From Amphibalanus amphitrite (Eukaryota > Arthropoda > Thecostraca > Balanomorpha > Balanidae): a DNA stretch of 64,000 nucleotides. Under the pieces are notes generated by a model. That model did not search any database and was not told the origin of the DNA. It worked only from the letters and a program-made list of their open reading frames with translations. The stretch lies in contig NW_024881592.1 in assembly GCF_019059575.1 (NCBI RefSeq), forward strand, positions 62,001 to 126,000. The letters run 5' to 3'. Below, one piece after another: positions 35,289 to 49,400 of the stretch (within the stretch, counting starts at the first letter, position 1; each line of letters starts with the position of its first letter). Made by a program: the position numbers and the translations under genes.

Positions 35289-37162
35289 AACCGCAGGTTG
35301 TTTGAAAAGACAAACACTATTCGTTAGAATTGTGTTTTTCTATTGAAAAACAACCGGAGCGGTCCTTCTCCGGGCTATGTTTTGCATGTCTGGCCGCGAA
35401 TTGGGGCAACTTGGGTCAGGCCTAAACTTGTGGCTCGATTTTCTTAAAAATTTCAGTGTATGGGCTCCCGGAGGCGATCTACCTGATGGCATCGGTCGCT
35501 ACTCGCTTAAAACCTCGTGGCACGTGGCACGTGCGATTCCATTTTCCCCATGTTAAGTCAACGGGGTTTTGGACACTTTTTGCGCGATCGGGAATAGCGG
35601 AAAAACGAGCCAAGGAAGAGGTGGTTTTCTTCCCAGCATTTTATGGCAAACACGTTTGGGTACACGCTGGTGTGCGCCGTATACCCCTCAGAACTTCGTA
35701 ACGTGTCTTTGCACGAGGTCAAAGTTGAACTTTTTTCGCTCCCCATGTTAAGTCAATGGGCGTTTTTGCAGAGACTTTTTCATTCGCTCATTGTACAAAA
35801 TTATATGATACGATTTTGTTTAAACTTCCAGGACTTGTTGAGAAAAGACCATAGAACATGTTGTTATGCTTCTTTAAGCTGTGCAAATTCGTTTGTTCTT
35901 TTAAAGCTCGTTTAAAAATGAAAAATTTTAACATGGAAAGTCAATGGGAGCGTCTTTGGTGCTTAATAACTTTTTACCGTTGAGATATATTTAAGTGAAA
36001 AGTTGATAGGTTATACAACTTTTGATGCTCTTTCCAATGATATATAGAACGTTATTGCACGTTGTGCCGTTTTTGAGGAATTTGGTAAAAAAGCACGACT
36101 TTACCGAGATTTGAGCTCAGACCTATACATGGTCTTGGCTCAGACAGTATACGAACAGGTGACAGGGATACCTCCCATTGAAGGATGCGATTTAATACTA
36201 AACATTAGCAGCCGGCCGCCGTGGGGACGTTTTTGTACGACTAATATCTCCGCAGCCACTGGACCAATACACTTGCGGTTTTTTGAGTGGGGTAGCGTAT
36301 ACCCTTCTTAGAAGTATTTTACTATGGACGATGCATGCGGGTGACCCCTACTGCACGTGACACGTGTAATACGGAGAGGTGTCAGTTTTGTAATAAGTGC
36401 AATAACTCGGCAATTACTGGGCCGATTGCGCTGAAACTTGGCATGGAGGTAGTCACCTACCAGGCGATCCATTTTCATGTGCCACGGTAGGGGTGCCGGT
36501 GCACGTGCGCACGTGCAGGGTGACGCTTCCAGATCTCGTGACCGGCCGGGCCGATTGAGTTCAAATTTGGCACACCGCCAGAGACTGCGTAGTAGGGTGC
36601 CTTGCACAGATCAGTTGGGTCCCAGGTTGCACGTGCGCACGTGCAGGGTGACGCTTCCAGATCTCAGGAACGGCCGGGCCGATTGCATTCAAATTTGGCA
36701 CACCTTTAGAGACCGATCAGTAGGGTGCCGTGCGCATGTCAGTTAGTATGTATTTTCATGTGTCACGGATGGGGTGCAGCTGCACGTGCGCACGTGCAGG
36801 GTGACACTTTCAGATCTCGAGAACGGCCGGGCCGATTGAGCTCAAATTTGGTACACCTCTAGAGACCGGCCAATAGGGTGCCGTATTACGAATACCCGTC
36901 ACGACCCCTAGCGGTTGACCTGACTTGACCTGACTCAAATTTGGCACACCGCTATAGACCGGCGAATAGGGTGCCGTGCACGTCAGTTTGTAGCACACCC
37001 ACCCCGGTCTGCATGTGCAATGCTCGTAGCACACCGACTGCGGTCTGCACGTGCAAGGCTCATTCTCTCGTTTGGTGGCGGGCGTTTTTGCTGCGTTTAC
37101 AGAGGTGCTTGCTCAAACAACCTGCGGTCCCGCGATGCGGAGCCCGGCATCGCAGATGCCGG
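35289..37162 (+). mobile_element. Helentron-like unit 12 (complete)
   Basis: The 3' palindrome is the G:C version, CCGGCATCGCAGATGCCGG (37144-37162). The right-hand ~1.18 kb (from about 35986) is nearly identical to 39570-40746 at an offset of 3584 bp, making units 12-13 and 14-15 a higher-order repeat. Confidence 0.7.
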
Positions 37163-37163
37163 T

Positions 37164-38870
37164 AACCGCAGGTTGTTTGAAAAGACAAACACTATTCGTT
37201 AGAATTGTGTTTTTCTATTGAAAAACAACCGGAGCGGTCGTTCTCCGGGCTATGTTTTGCAAGTCTGGCCGCGAATCAGTACAAGTTGAGCCTCTCCTAA
37301 ACGAATCGCTCAATCTTCGTAAAAATTTCAGGGTATGGGCTCCCGCAGGCGATCTACCTGATGGCTCCGGTCGCTACTCGCTTAAAACCTCGTGGCACGT
37401 GGCACGTGCGATTCCATTTTCCCCATGTTAAGTCAATGGGGTTTTGGACACTTTTTGCGCGATCGCGAATGGCGGGAAAACGAGCCAAGGAAGAGGTGGT
37501 TTTCTTCCCAGCATTTTATGGCAAACACCTTTGGGTACACGCTATTGTGCGCCGTATACCCCTCAGAACTTCGTAACGTGTCTTTGCACGAGGTCAAAGT
37601 TGAACTTTTTTCGCTCCCCATGTTAAGTCTATGGGCGTTTTTGCAGAGACTTTTTCATTCGCTCATTGTACAAAATTATATGATACGATTTTGTTTAAAC
37701 TTTCAGGACCTGTTGAGAAGAGACCATAGAACATGTTGTTTTGCTTCGTTAAGCTGTCAGAATTCGTTTGTTCTTTTTAAGCTCGTTTAAAAATGAAAAA
37801 TTTTAACATGGAAAGTCAATGAGGGCGTCTTTGGTGCTTAATAACTTTGTACGTTGATGATATATTTAAGTGAAAAGTTGATAGGATATACAACTTTTGA
37901 TGCTCTTTCCAATGATATATAGAGCGTTTTTGCACGTTGTGCCGTTTTTGAGAAATTTAGTAAAAAAGCACGACATTACCGAGATTTGAGCTCACACCTA
38001 TATATGGTCTTGCTCAGACAGTATACGAACAGGTGACGGGGATACCTCCCATTGAAGGATGCGATTTAATGCTAAATATTAGCGGCCGGCCTCCGTGGGG
38101 ACGTTTTTGTACGACTTATATCTCCGCAAGCAGGGGACCGATACACTTGCGGCTTTTTGTGTGGGGTAGCGTATACCCTTCTTGGAAGTATTTACTATGG
38201 ATGATGCATGCGGGTGACCCCTACTGCACGTGACACGTGTAAAACGGAGAGGTGTCACTTTTGTTGTAATGACAATAACACGGTAATTACTTGGCTGATT
38301 GCACTGAAACCACACAAGGATGTAGGCACCCGCCGGACCATGCCCTTCCATGTGCTACGGTTGGGGTGCAACTGCACGTGCGCACGTGCAGGGTGACGCT
38401 TCGAGATCTCGAGAACGGCCGGGCCGATTGAGTTCAAATTTGGTACACCGCTAGAGACCGCGCAGTAGGGTGCCTTACACAGGTCATCTGGGCCCCAGGT
38501 TGCACGAGCGCACGTGCAGGGTGACGCTTCCAGATCTCAGGAACGGCTGGGCCGATTGCATTCAGATTCGGCACACCTTTAGAGACCGATCAGTAGCAAC
38601 ATGTTACGAAGCTGTCAGAGGCGGATGACAGGTACTATGAATACCCGTCACGACCCCTACCGGTTGACCTGACCTGACTCAAATTTGGCACACCGCTATA
38701 GACCGGCGAATAGGGTGCCGTGCACGTCAGTTTGTAGCACACCCACCCCGGTCTGCACGTGCAATGCTCGTCCTCTCGTTTGGCGGCGGGCGTTTTTGCT
38801 GCGTTTACAAAGGTGCTTGCTCAAACAACCTGCGGTCCCGCGATGCGGAGCCCAGCATCGCAGATGCTGG
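37164..38870 (+). mobile_element. Helentron-like unit 13 (complete)
   Basis: Both termini are present (palindrome 38852-38870). The minisatellite block is cut to two or three monomers and followed by a short GGTTGACCTGACCTGACTC fragment near 38662, related to AGGTCA-rich elements. Confidence 0.7.
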
Positions 38871-38871
38871 T

Positions 38872-40746
38872 AACCGCAGGTTGTTTGAAAAGACAAACAC
38901 TATTCGTTAGAATTGTGTTTTTCTATTGAAAAACAACCGGAGCGGTCCTTCTCCGGGCTATGTTTTGCAAGTCTGGCCGCGAATCAGTACAAGTTGAGCC
39001 TCTCCTAAACGAATCCCTCAATCTTCGTAAAAAGTTCAGGGTATGGGCTCCCGCAGGCGATCTACCTGATGGCACCGGTCGCTACTCGCTTAAAACCTCG
39101 TGGCACGTGGCACGTGCGATTCCATTTTCCCCATGTTAAGTCAATGGGGGTTTGGGGCACTTTTTGCGCCATCGGGAATGGCGGAAAAACGAGCCAAGAA
39201 AGGGGTGGTTTTCATCCCAGCATTTTATGGCAAACACGTTTGGGTACACGCTAGTGTGCGCCGTATACCCCTCAGAATTTCGTAACGTGCCTTTGCACGA
39301 GGTCAAAGTTGAACTTTTTTCGCTCCCCATGTTAAGTCAATGGGCGTTTTTGCAGAGACATTTTCATTCGTTCATTGTACAAAATTATATGATACGATTT
39401 TGTTTAAACTTTCAGGATTTGTTGAGAAAAGACCATAGAACATGTTGTTATGCTTCGTTAAGCTGTCAGAATTCGTTTGTTCTTTTTAAGCTCGTTTAAA
39501 AATGAAAAATTATAACATGGAAAGTCAATGGGAGCGTATTTGCTGCTTAATAACTTTTTACGATACAGATATATTTAAGTGAAAAGTTGATAGGTTATAC
39601 AACTTTTGATGCTCTTTCCAATGATATATAGAACGTTATTGCACGTTGTGCCGTTTTTGAGGAATTTGGTAAAAAAGCACGACTTTACCGAGATTTGAGC
39701 TCAGACCTATACATGGTCTTGGCTCAGACAGTATACGAACAGGTGACAGGGATACCTCCCATTGAAGGATGCGATTTAATACTAAACATTAGCAGCCGGC
39801 CGCCGTGGGGACGTTTTTGTACGACTAATATCTCCGCAGCCACTGGACCAATACACTTGCGGTTTTTTGAGTGGGGTAGCGTATACCCTTCTTAGAAGTA
39901 TTTTACTATGGACGATGCATGCGGGTGACCCCTACTGCACGTGACACGTGTAATACGGAGAGGTGTCAGTTTTGTAATAAGTGCAATAACTCGGCAATTA
40001 CTGGGCCGATTGCGCTGAAACTTGGCATGGAGGTAGTCACCTACCAGGCGATCCATTTTCATGTGCCACGGTAGGGGTGCCGCTGCACGTGCGCACGTGC
40101 AGGGTGACGCTTCCAGATCTCGTGACCGGCCGGGCCGATTGAGTTCAAATTTGGCACACCGCCAGAGACCGCGTAGTAGGGTGCCTTGCACAGATCAGTT
40201 GGGTCCCAGGTTGCACGTGCGCACGTGCAGGGTGACGCTTCCAGATCTCAGGAACGGCCGGGCCGATTGCATTCAAATTTGGCACACCTTTAGAGACCGA
40301 TCAGTAGGGTGCCGTGCGCATGTCAGTTAGTATGTATTTTCATGTGTCACGGATGGGGTGCAGCTGCACGTGCGCACGTGCAGGGTGACACTTTCAGATA
40401 TCGAGAACGGCCGGGCCGATTGAGCTCAAATTTGGTACACCTCTAGAGACCGGCCAATAGGGTGCCGTATTACGAATACCCGTCACGACCCCTAGCGGTT
40501 GACCTGACTTGACCTGACTCAAATTTGGCACACCGCTATAGACCGGCGAATAGGGTGCCGTGCACGTCAGTTTGTAGCACACCCACCCCGGTCTGCACGT
40601 GCAATGCTCGTAGCACACCGACTGCGGTCTGCACGTGCAAGGCTCATCCTCTCGTTTGGTGGCGGGCGTTTTTGCTGCGTTTACAAAGGTGCTTGCTCAA
40701 ACAACCTGCGGTCCCGCGATGCGGAGCCCGGCATCGCAGATGCCGG
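38872..40746 (+). mobile_element. Helentron-like unit 14 (complete)
   Basis: Both termini are present, with the G:C palindrome (40728-40746). The 5' third carries the GGCGGAAAAACGAGCC variant shared with units 8 and 19; the rest copies unit 12. This mosaic indicates exchange between units. Confidence 0.7.
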
Positions 40747-40747
40747 T

Positions 40748-42755
40748 AACCGCAGGTTGTTTGAAAAGACAAACACTATTCGTTAGAATTGTGTTTTTCT
40801 ATTGAAAAACAACCGGAGCGGTCCTTCTCCGGGCTATGTTTTGCATGTCTGGCCGCGAATTGGGGCAACTTGGGTCAGGCCTAAACTTGTGGCTCGATTT
40901 TCTTAAAAATTTCAGTGTATGGGCTCCCGCAGGCGATCTACCTGTTGGCACCGGTCGCTACTCGCTTAAAACCTCGTGGCACGTGGCACGTGCGATTCCA
41001 TTTTTCCCATAGTAAGTCAATGGGGGTTTGGGACACTTTTTGCGCGATCGCGAATAGCGGGAAAACGAGCCAAGAAGGAGGTGGTTTTCTTCCCAGCATT
41101 TTATGGCAAACACGTTCAGGTACACGCTAGTGTGCTCCGTATACCCCTCAGAACTTCGTAACGTGTCTTTGCACGAGGTCAAAGTTGAACTTTTTTCGCT
41201 CCCCATGTTAAGTCAATGGGCGTTTTTGCAGAGACTTTTTCATTCGCTCATTGTACAAAATTATATGATACGATTTTGTTTAAACTTTCAGGACTTGTTG
41301 AGAAAAGACCATAGAACATGTTGTTATGCTTCTTTAAGCTGTGCAAATTCGTTTGTTGTCTTTAGGCTTCTTTAAAAATGAAAAATTTTAACATGGAAAG
41401 TCAATGGGAGCGTCTTTGGTGCTTAATAACTTTGTACCTTGAAGACATATTCAAGTGAAAAGTTGATATTTTATACAACTTTTGATGCTCTTTCCAATGA
41501 TATATACAACTTTATTGCACGTGGTGCCGTTTTTGAGAAATATAGTAAAAAAGCACGACATTACCGAGATTTGAGCTCAGACCTATATCGTTACGGTGTC
41601 AGGCGGACACGAGGACAGGTGGCGCCGCCGCCGCCCGCATAGCGGCGGGAATGTGAACTAACCTGTTTACCATCTATGGTATGGTACCATCGGGGGACCG
41701 GCCGCCGTCGGCACCATTTCGGGACTTTGCATCGCAATAAAAGGCTTATTTACAATTGAAAATGGACTAGCGAGAGTCGTCATGGAATCAGAATTTGATG
41801 CTGTACAAAACTAGGCGCCTATTTTCATTGTGATGGCATCACAGACTACACCGCTAACCCCAATAAAGCAGATTTATGTCGCGTCATCGATGATTACATA
41901 TAATGTTTCTTTGATATATATGTAGTCGGGTCTTTCAGCTGCGTTCCTCCCCTCCCTCGCCGCGCCGGCGGGTCGGCCATCCGCGCCCTGCCGCCCGCCG
42001 GCTGCTGGCCGGTCAGCTGGCCGGTCAGCTGGTCGCCCGCGGCTGTCGGTGCAGTGCGGGATGCCTACTTGCGGGGGGCCGTCGTGGCGGCGGCCCGGGT
42101 GGACTGGGCGAGCAGTGAGTTGGGGAGCGCTGCGCTGTCGGTGCTCTAGTTTGCATTGCGTTCGCATGATACGGCTTGAGCCAATACAGAGTGAACTGAT
42201 TGAGCTGAGCAAGTCTTTATATACATTGAAAAGTAAAGCACTTTTTACTGCATCTACGGTGAGATGCTAGATAAAATTTATGGTCTACCTAATGGTACCC
42301 ATTACTTAACAATTAAGTGAATCATTTCGTCGCTAAACTCTCGTAAATTCGTATGTCCGCCTCACTATGGAGTTTGGACCGTAACGTATGGTCTTTGCTC
42401 AGACAGTATACGAACAGGTGACGGGGATACCTCCCATAGAAGGATGCGACACGATTTTACTGCTAAATAGCGGCCGGCCGCCGTGGGGACGTTTTTGTAC
42501 GACTTATATCTCGGCAACCACTGGGCTGATACACGTGCGGTTTTTTGTGTTGGGTAGCTTTTTTCCTTCTTTCACATAGTGTGCTACTCTCGATGCATAT
42601 GGGTGACCCCTAACGCACGTTCCACGTGCAAAGCCAAGAGGTGCCTGTTTTGTAATAAGTGCAATAGCTCGCGGTAATTACTGGGCCGATTGCGCTAAAA
42701 CTTGGCATGGAGGTAGACACATTCCAGGCGATGCATTTCCACGTGTCTTGGTAGG
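40748..42755 (+). mobile_element. Helentron-like unit 15 (3' truncated, with CGTTACGGT element)
   Basis: 5' half, CGTTACGGT element (41589-42386), GC-rich segment and the first part of a minisatellite monomer. Unit 16 starts at 42757, removing the 3' terminus. Confidence 0.65.
41589..42386 (+). mobile_element. CGTTACGGT element, copy 4 (complete, 798 bp)
   Basis: Same ends and flanks as copy 3. It has a shorter G-run (six Gs, against 12 in copy 3) and a small CGCC insertion near 41817. Confidence 0.65.
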
Positions 42756-42756
42756 T

Positions 42757-44563
42757 AACCGCAGGTTGTTTGAAAAGACAAACACTATTCGTTAGAATTG
42801 TGTTTTTCTATTGAAAAACAACCGGAGCGGTCCTTCTCCGGGCTATGTTTTGCATGTCTGGCAGCGAATCGAGACAAGTTGAGCCTCTCCTAAACGAATC
42901 GCTCAATCTTCGTAAAAATTTCAGGGTATGGGCTCCCGCAGGCGAGCTACCTGATGGCACCGGTCGCTACTCGCTTTAAACCTCGTGGCACGTGGCACGT
43001 GCGATTTCATTTTCCCCATGTTAAGTCAATGGGGTTTTGGACACTTTTTTGCGCGATCGCCAATAGCGGGAAAACGAGCCAAGAAGCAGGTGGTTTTCTT
43101 CCTAGAATTTTATGGCAAACACGTTTGGGTACACGCTAGTGTGCGCCGTACTATACCCCTCAGAATTTCGTAACGTGTCTTTGCACGAGGTCAAAGTTGA
43201 ACTTTTTTCGCTCCCCATGTTAATTAAGTCAATGGGCGTTTTTGCAGAGACATTTTCATTCGTTCATTGTACAAAATTATATGATACGATTTTGTTTAAA
43301 CTTTCAGAACTTGTTGAGAAAAGACCATAGAACATGTTGTTATGTTTCGTTAAGCTGTCAGAATTCGTTTGTTGTCTTTAGGCTTCTTTACAAATGAAAA
43401 AATTTAACATGGAAAGTCAATGGGAGCGTCTTTGTTGCTTAATAACTTTTTACATTTGAGATATATTTAAGTGAAAAGTTGATAGGTTATACAACTTTTG
43501 ATGCTCTTTCCAATGATATATAGAACGTTATTGCACGTCGTGCCGTTTTTGAGGAATTAAGTAAAAAAGCACGACATTACCGAGATTTGAGCTCAAACCT
43601 ATATATGGTCTTGACTCAGACAGTATACGAACAGGTGACGGGGATACCTCCCATAGAAGGATGCGACACGAATTTAATGCTGAATATTAGCGGCCGGCAG
43701 CCGTGAGGACGTTTTTGTACGACCTATCTCCGCAACCGCTGGACCGATACACTTGCGGTTTTTTGTATGGGGTTGCGTATACCCTTCCGGAGAAGTATTT
43801 TACTATGGACGAAGCATGCGGGTGACCCCTACTGCACGTGACACGTGTAAAACGGAGAGGGGTCACTTTTGTTGTGATGACAATAACACGGTAATTACTG
43901 GTGAGATTCTGCTGAAACTACATACACAAGGATGTAGGCACCCGCCGGACCATGCCTTTCCATGTGCTACGGCTGGGGTGCAACTGCACGTGCGCACGTG
44001 CAGGGTGACGCTTCCAGATCTCGAGAACGGCCGGGCCGATTGTGCTTAGATTTGGCACACCGCTAGAGACCGCGCAGTATGGTGCCTTCCACAGGTCAGC
44101 TGGGCCCCAAGTTGCACGTGCGCACGTGCAGGGTGACGTTTCCAGATCTCAGGAACGGCTTGGCCGATTGCATTCAAGTTCGGCACACCTTTAGAGACTG
44201 GTTAGTAGGGTGCTGTGCACAAGTCAGTTAGTATGTATATTCATGTGTCACGGTTGGGGTGCAACTGCACGTGCGCACTTGTAGGGGTCGCTTCCGGATC
44301 TTGAAAACGGCTGGGCCGATTGAGCTTAAATTCGGTACACCGCTAGAGACCGGCAACTAGAGTGCCGTGCACAAGTCAGTTGGGACCCAGCTTGCACGTG
44401 CGCACGTGAAGGGTGCCGCTTCAATATCTCGAAAATGGCCGGGCCGATTGCACTCAAATTTTGCACACCGCTAGAGTGGTTAGTAGAGTGTCCTGTTCGT
44501 CAGTTCGTAGCACACCCACTCCGGTCTGCACGTGCCAATCTCATCCTCTCGTTTGGCGGCGGG
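42757..44563 (+). mobile_element. Helentron-like unit 16 (joined to a type-B unit)
   Basis: Canonical 5' half, GC-rich segment (about 43690-43730) and five monomers (43860-44480). It ends in GTTTGGCGGCGGG immediately before a type-B 5' end. Confidence 0.65.
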
Positions 44564-44564
44564 T

Positions 44565-46492
44565 AACCGCAGGTTGTTTCTTCATTAGACAAACACCATT
44601 CGTTAGAATTGTGCTTTTCTATTGAAAAAAACAACCGGAGCAGTCCTTCACCGGGCTATGTTTTGCATGGTTGGCCGCGAATCGAAATGTGTTTGTGATT
44701 GCAGTAGAAGACTCGAACAGGGAACAATCGGCGAGTTTGCTACCAAAACACATTAACCTCCGCCCGAGTGGGGCGAAGGTGTTTTTAGCCACACCTATTA
44801 GCTTTTTTGCGTTTGTTAAGAAAATCACTACGCGCATTGTTATAAAGCTTTGTATGATAGATCAATTTCAGCGGCATGGTTGGACCTCTATGTAGGCACA
44901 CACCGGCGAGAACGGCTGCGCCAATTGCGCTTAAATCTTCATCCATGCGGCTGCATACAGAAGAGGTGGCACTCCGGCGCAACATGCTTTCAGGCGTTTG
45001 ACACTTCTGCGTCATCTAGCGAGTAAAACGGAATGTTTGGCTAAAATGCCAGACGCATTTACCATACTCGATAATCGTCCTCAAAAGCTCCAGTCTCGTG
45101 CGAGTCATCAGTTCTAAAGAGATAGTGGTTTTCCCGGATCCCTCATTACTCCGCCATTTATTTAGGCGGTTATATACAATAGAGCCGGCATTGCGGCACA
45201 GCATACATTCAGGCGTTTGACGCTTCTGCCATCTAGCGAGTAAAAAGGAATGTAAGGTGTTTTCGACTGATATACAGATCCGTTGAAGCATCAATCTTAA
45301 ACTTGATATTCGGCACAATTCAATGACTCTGATTCGAATGGTGACGTCGACGGCGACCGTGACGTCACCATTGCGTCAATATTGATTAACCCTCGCCGGC
45401 AGAGGGGCAGCACCCGCCTCTTCCCATAGGGTTTTTCGTGATAGCTCGGGACACGCCGGAGACAAAAGTGCTGAAACTTGGAATACCTAACCTATGATTT
45501 AAGCCGGATCTTATGACTTCGACCACATTTTCTGGTTACGTAAGGTCACTGACCTATGACGTCATAAGTGAACTTCTGCACTGTCCTCAGAGGTCGCAAC
45601 TTCGCACCGCCCTCAGTACCAGAGGAACTTTCACAGAAAGATGAAACTTACAGGACGTAGTAGCCTCCCAGGATGTCCAACTTGTATAACTCGTATTTTT
45701 CAAAGGTCACATGAGGTCAGGTCGGTCATGTGACCTCACTATTATAAGTCAATGGGGAAATATGAAAACTGGTATTTTGGCGCTGGAAATGATCTAAAAC
45801 TATCTCAAGCGCATGAAATCGTGATTTCATGCATTCCTTGCAAGGTCCAATGTTCTATTTTTAATTGTTGACATTGCGTAACGTCATTTATGACGTCACT
45901 ATAGTCAAAGGAGTTTTCTGTCAATAACTCCTGCTAAAATTGAGCTAGGGAGTCGAAAAAGCTACAAATGGACTCTGAAAGACCTGCCGAATCAAATGGT
46001 ATGCGATATGACCTCCTTCGACCAGCCTCATGACCTGAGGGGCTCTGACCTGCCCTTGACCCGAGGTCAATACCTTAGGTTGACCTAAACCAAACAAAAA
46101 AAATATCATTCGACGCGCCTTAGCAAGGTAAGCACGATGATAGCGGTTAGTAGTGTCGTGCACGTCGGTTCGTAGCACACCCACTCGGGTCTGCACGTGC
46201 AAGGCTCGTCCTCCGTTTGGCGGCGGGCGTTTTTGCTGCGTGCACGGGTGAGTGGGTTACAGAGGTTAGAGTGCAGTGCACGTCAGTTCGTAGCACACCC
46301 ACTCTGGTCTGCACGTGCAAGGCTCATCCTCTCGTTTGGCGGCGGGTGTTTTGGCGGCGTTACAGAGGTGCTTGCTCAAACAACCTGCGGTCCCGCGATG
46401 CGGAGCCCAGCATCGCAGATGCTGGTTTACAAAGGTGCTTGCTCAAACAACCTGCGGTCCCGCGATGCGGAGCCCAGCATCGCAGATGCTGG
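44565..46492 (+). mobile_element. Helentron-like unit 17 (type B, doubled 3' terminus)
   Basis: Type-B body to about 45385, AGGTCA-rich element (45390-46139), then two 3' termini in tandem: motif at 46377 with palindrome 46407-46425, and motif at 46444 with palindrome 46474-46492. Duplication of the terminal ~67 bp is visible directly. Confidence 0.65.
45390..46139. mobile_element. AGGTCA-rich TTAA element, copy c
   Basis: It begins CCCTCGCCGGCAG after TTAA (45386-45389). It contains ATTATAAGTCAATGGG and several TGACCT/AGGTCA half-sites, and repeats TGACGTCA. It lacks a recognisable right end. Confidence 0.5.
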
Positions 46493-49400
46493 GTTAGAAT
46501 TGTGTTTTTCTATTGAAAAACAACCGGAGCGGTCCTTCTCCGGGCTATGTTTTGCAAGTCTGGCCGCGAATTGGGGCAACTTGACCGGGGCCTAAACGTG
46601 CATTGCGATTTTCGTAAAAATTTCAGGGTATGGGCTCCCGGGGGCGATCTACCTGATGGCTTCGGTCGCTACTCGCTTAAAACCTCGTGGCACGTGGCAC
46701 GTGCGATTCCATTTTCCCCATGTTAAGTCAATGGGGTTTTGGACACTTTTTGCGCGATCGCGAATAGCGGGAAAACGAGCCAAGGAAGAGGTGGTTTTCT
46801 TCCCAGCATTTTATGGCAAACACGTTTGGGTACACGCTAGTGTGCGCCGTATACCCCTCAGAACTTCGTAACGTGACTTTGCACGAGGTCAAAGTTGAAC
46901 TTTTTTCGCTCCCCATGTTAAGTCAATGGGCATTTTTGCAGAGACTTTTTCATTCGCTCATTGTACAAAATTATATGATACGATTTTGTTTAAACTTCCA
47001 GGACTTGTTGAGAAAAGACCATAGAACATGTTGTTATGCTTCTTTAAGCTGTGCAAATTCGTTTGTTCTTTTTAGGCTCGTTTAAAAATGAAAAATTTTA
47101 ACATGGAAAGTCAATGGGAGCGTCTTTGCTGCTTAATAACTTTTTACAGTTGAGATATATTTATGTGAAAAGTTGATAGGTTATACAACTTTTGATGCTC
47201 TTTCCAATGATATATACAACTTTATTGCACGTGGTGCCGTTTTTGAGAAATATAGTAAAAAAGCACGACATTACCGAGATTTGAGCTCAGACCTATATCG
47301 TTACGGTGTCAGGCGGACACGAGGACAGGTGGCGCCGCCGCCGCCCGCATAGCGGCGGGAATGTGAACTAACCTGTTTACCATCTATGGTATGGTACAGG
47401 GACCCGCAGTTGCTACTGTACACATATATTACCAATTTAGAATTGTGCTATTATTTGCTAAGTGCTGGCCATTGGAGAAAAGAAATGTAGCGCAAAGTAT
47501 GGAGGAATAACACATGTTTGCTTCTAGGACGAATGTTTTGCATAATTCCTCTTACCGCAACAGATATTCTTCCAAAACTACAATCGTGCTATTTTTCTGT
47601 GCCGGTTGCCTCCCCAGAGCCCGTCCTTGGTATCGCCACTAGCTCCCGCTCCCGCTACGTGAATGAAAGTCACGTGACTACTACACGTTTGCGCTCAGTA
47701 CTAACACACCTAGCCCGAGGGCCGGTCCGTAGCGGGGAGGGGTAGAACGCCAGAGCTCCAGCGCAGTGGAGGTGGTGGTGGCCCGTATCATAAAAAGGCA
47801 GCCGTAAGCAGAACTACAATTGCCGCAGTATGAGATTGTGATAAAGTTTTCTTTAAATGTATTGATTAACAAGAAAGTGCAACGCTTTTACGATATAAGA
47901 AAACGGTGTCCAAGGTCTTGGAAGAACTGTAAAACATATGCAGGAACGTATAAATTTCTGATACAGGCCATGACCTTTCACCTTGCCTCCGGGGAGGACC
48001 GCTCAGGAAGCCACATACTGAACGAATCGAGGCCTCGCAGCGCGGCGGCAGACGAGGTGGATAAACCATTGCCGCCTGATCTTTCGAATACTTATGTTTC
48101 CAGAAGAAGGATAGGGGGAGGGCTGTTTTCAACACACTCACAATCCTTTCCTTATTAAGTTATAGCTTACCGAAAAGATGCAACACAATGGTGGCCGTCA
48201 CGAGATGTAGCGAATAGTGCCTCAGCCACACCGGTTTTAAGTAAACCTTTGGAATTCAGGCCAGTGATCCTGAAGCAGTATTTTATTTTTGTCGTGCATA
48301 AGCTGGGATCACGTGGGCAAAGTTAATTGGAAAGAAACGGTTTTAGTTTCAGAACATTTCTGAGGCTAATCGCGCCAAATAGTATACGTTTATTGCAAAA
48401 TGTCAAATAGAATGTTGACGTGCTATCCAGATGATGGAATTTATACCGACACAAGAAGTCAAAAAGTGGCATCGTGAGTCATGTTGCATACCTATAAATC
48501 GATTCGCCAGCTCGGTTCGAGCTCAATAGTTCATTCGCTGATGATCGTTTCGTTTTTTTTTTACAGTTTATGAGCCAGCAACCACCCTCCCCAGTCTCCC
48601 CCCCCCCCTCCCCCAACAACAACAATTGTTGACAAATACTCAAATACTTTGATGTGATGGCCTAAAATGCCCTCAATTGTGTTACGTTTTTGGGCTCTCA
48701 ACTTTGATTAAGTTCTTTTATGAATGGATGGTCGCATGAATGAACGAATGAAAAGCTCTACATCATTTGAGCGTCAGATGAAATCAATCCTAAAATTTAA
48801 TCTACCAGTCTGCAACGGGAAGGTTTAAAAACGGCAGTGCAAGTTAAGCGTTGTTTCTAATCTATGCCGTTTTTTATTAAGTGTCTCATAGCTCCTCAAT
48901 CTTGAGCCGCTTCTCTCACGATGATTCATTATATATGATGCTTACATTATTCAAGAAGTTGTTGTTTTCGAGCTCGTTGGTCTTAAAAACTGCTATCGAA
49001 GTAACTTAAAGTGTTTCGGCACTTAAAAACAATCGACATTTAAACCTCACCAATCTAGGCATTTTTCAGCGTCTAACATGTAGCGGAGGGGCGTAGAAAC
49101 ATTCAGTTGTTCGGCCCTTGATAATAGGGCCAGAGCTTCGCTGAAAAAAGAAAAAAGAGCGTGCTGCTCGTGACAAGAGAAATCCAATGATTTTAGGGTC
49201 CTGGTCATCGCTGACGAGAGAAAGCCAATTATCTTTATGTCCTGGTCAATGTTGAGATCCTAGGTCGACCTCCCAGATCAGGTTAATAGGTAACCCAAAA
49301 GCACGGAAAATTGGGTCCTGCTAGAATTTCTCCAAGTGAAGTTTGCTGAGACTTGGCTTGCTCCTGACTTCGACTTTGCACTTGCTTTGTTCAAAGATGA

